This document shows positions 5,800 to 6,621 of a stretch of DNA of 6,621 nt, piece by piece. How positions within the stretch are numbered: position 1 is the stretch's first letter; every line of letters starts with the position of its first letter. Source of the stretch: Clostridiales bacterium UBA4717 (lineage in GTDB: Bacteria > Bacillota > Clostridia > Oscillospirales > CAG-272); assembly GCA_002404395.1 (NCBI GenBank), contig DHJP01000039.1:1-6621 (forward strand), given 5' to 3'. The notes under the pieces are model-generated. The model was not told the origin of the DNA. It was given only the letters and a program-made list of their open reading frames with translations, and did not search any database. Position numbers and translations under genes: made by a program.

Positions 5800-6621
5800 A
5801 TGTGGACTGCACGCAATTGGAAAGATTATAAATTGCTTGACACTTCGGACGGGGAGCGACTTGAAGCATGGGGAAAATATATTCTCGTGCGTCCCGATCC
5901 GCAGGTCATATGGAAGAACGAAAAGAAATCAGAGTTCTGGAAAAAAGCCGACGCCGCCTATAAACGCTCTGGCGGGGGCGGCGCATGGGGCAAATCGAAG
6001 CTTCCCGCCGAGTGGCAGATCGGCTATGAAAAACTCGGATTACGCTTCATAATCAAGCCGACCGGATTCAAGCATACCGGACTATTCCCGGAGCAGGCGG
6101 TCAATTGGGATTGGTTCAGCAAGCTTATCGAAAACGCGAACCGACCGATAAAGGTTCTGAATCTCTTTGCGTATACGGGCGGCGCTACTGTCGCCGCCGC
6201 ACGTGCCGGAGCGTCGGTCTGTCATGTGGACGCATCAAAAGGCATGGTGGCGCAGGCAAAGCAAAACGCAGAGCTTTCAGGACTCGCGTCTGCGCCGATA
6301 CGCTATATAGTCGACGACTGCAAAAAATTTATTGAGCGCGAAATACGGCGCGGCAATAAATATGACGCTATAATAATGGATCCGCCGTCATACGGCCGCG
6401 GACCCTCCGGCGAAGTGTGGAAGCTTGAAGACTGCATCGGCGAATTTCTTGAACTGACGTCGGCATTACTCAGCGACAGACCGCTTTTTTTCCTGCTCAA
6501 TTCATACACTACGGGACTTTCGGCGTCAACGATGGGATATTTGCTTGAATTGAACCTCAAGCGGAAATTCGGCGGAACTGTGGAATCGGACGAGATCGGA
6601 CTTCCGGTCGTTCAAACGGGC
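5800..6621 (+). CDS. Class I SAM-dependent methyltransferase, RlmI-like (partial at the 3' end)
   Basis: The frame is open from ATG 5800 to the right edge, 274 codons without a stop. GGAGAG (5783-5788) lies 11 nt upstream, a rather long spacing. The segment LGLRFIIKPTGFKHTGLFPEQ (79-99), just before the catalytic fold, resembles the TGLFxDQ entry of the COG1092/RlmI-type rRNA methyltransferases. The SAM-binding motif I is NLFAYTGGATVAAARAGA (121-138), with the ribose-binding acid D144 in HVDASKGMV, and motif IV is MDPPSYGRGP (193-202). DPPSY is typical of RNA or protein base methyltransferases. The N-terminus (RNWKDYKLLDTSDGERLEAWG) matches my recollection of an uncharacterised clostridial family of about 290 residues, so only a short C-terminal tail is probably missing. 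The target is unknown; rRNA is the best guess. It follows ruvB after 35 nt and is probably in the same operon. Confidence 0.85.
   Translation, partial: MWTARNWKDYKLLDTSDGERLEAWGKYILVRPDPQVIWKNEKKSEFWKKADAAYKRSGGGGAWGKSKLPAEWQIGYEKLGLRFIIKPTGFKHTGLFPEQAVNWDWFSKLIENANRPIKVLNLFAYTGGATVAAARAGASVCHVDASKGMVAQAKQNAELSGLASAPIRYIVDDCKKFIEREIRRGNKYDAIIMDPPSYGRGPSGEVWKLEDCIGEFLELTSALLSDRPLFFLLNSYTTGLSASTMGYLLELNLKRKFGGTVESDEIGLPVVQTG

Noticed and set aside
1..6621. CRISPR repeats, insertion sequence ends, tRNA or rRNA genes, phage or defence genes
   Set aside because: By eye I see no regularly spaced repeats, transposase motifs, cloverleaf sequences or rRNA-like stretches. The window is almost fully explained by housekeeping genes.

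Overview
The window looks like a chromosomal housekeeping segment from a Firmicutes bacterium, most likely a member of class Clostridia (Oscillospiraceae-like). The grounds are the style of the PolA, RuvC and RuvB proteins, a PolA with a degenerate proofreading domain, strong AGGAG-type ribosome binding sites, TTG and GTG starts, and a divergent membrane gene resembling the clostridial DUF5711 family. The taxonomic guess is an inference from protein flavour, not from a database search.

Layout. Positions 1-440 (minus strand) hold the N-terminal part of a single-pass membrane protein that runs off the left edge. Positions 441-708 are a divergent intergenic region with one good extended -10 promoter for each direction, a perfect 11-bp inverted repeat and a separate perfect 14-bp palindrome. 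Positions 709-3306 encode DNA polymerase I (polA). After an 85-nt gap with its own extended -10 element come ruvC (3392-3898), ruvA (4011-4628) and ruvB (4685-5764), the complete Holliday-junction branch-migration and resolution machinery. The last gene (5800 to the right edge, plus strand) is a class I SAM-dependent methyltransferase missing only its C-terminal end. All plus-strand genes are co-directional and could form one long repair operon, with possible internal control before ruvC and between ruvC and ruvA.

Function. PolA fills gaps and removes RNA primers and flaps. RuvA recognises four-way junctions, RuvB drives branch migration by ATP hydrolysis, and RuvC cuts the junction. The methyltransferase is probably an RNA-modifying enzyme travelling with the operon.

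I do not see a novel defence, mobile or CRISPR system. The observations most worth checking are non-coding: the palindromic sites between the divergent genes, a strong Shine-Dalgarno sequence placed too far from the ruvA start but brought closer by a predicted hairpin, and a terminator/attenuator-like fold between ruvC and ruvA.
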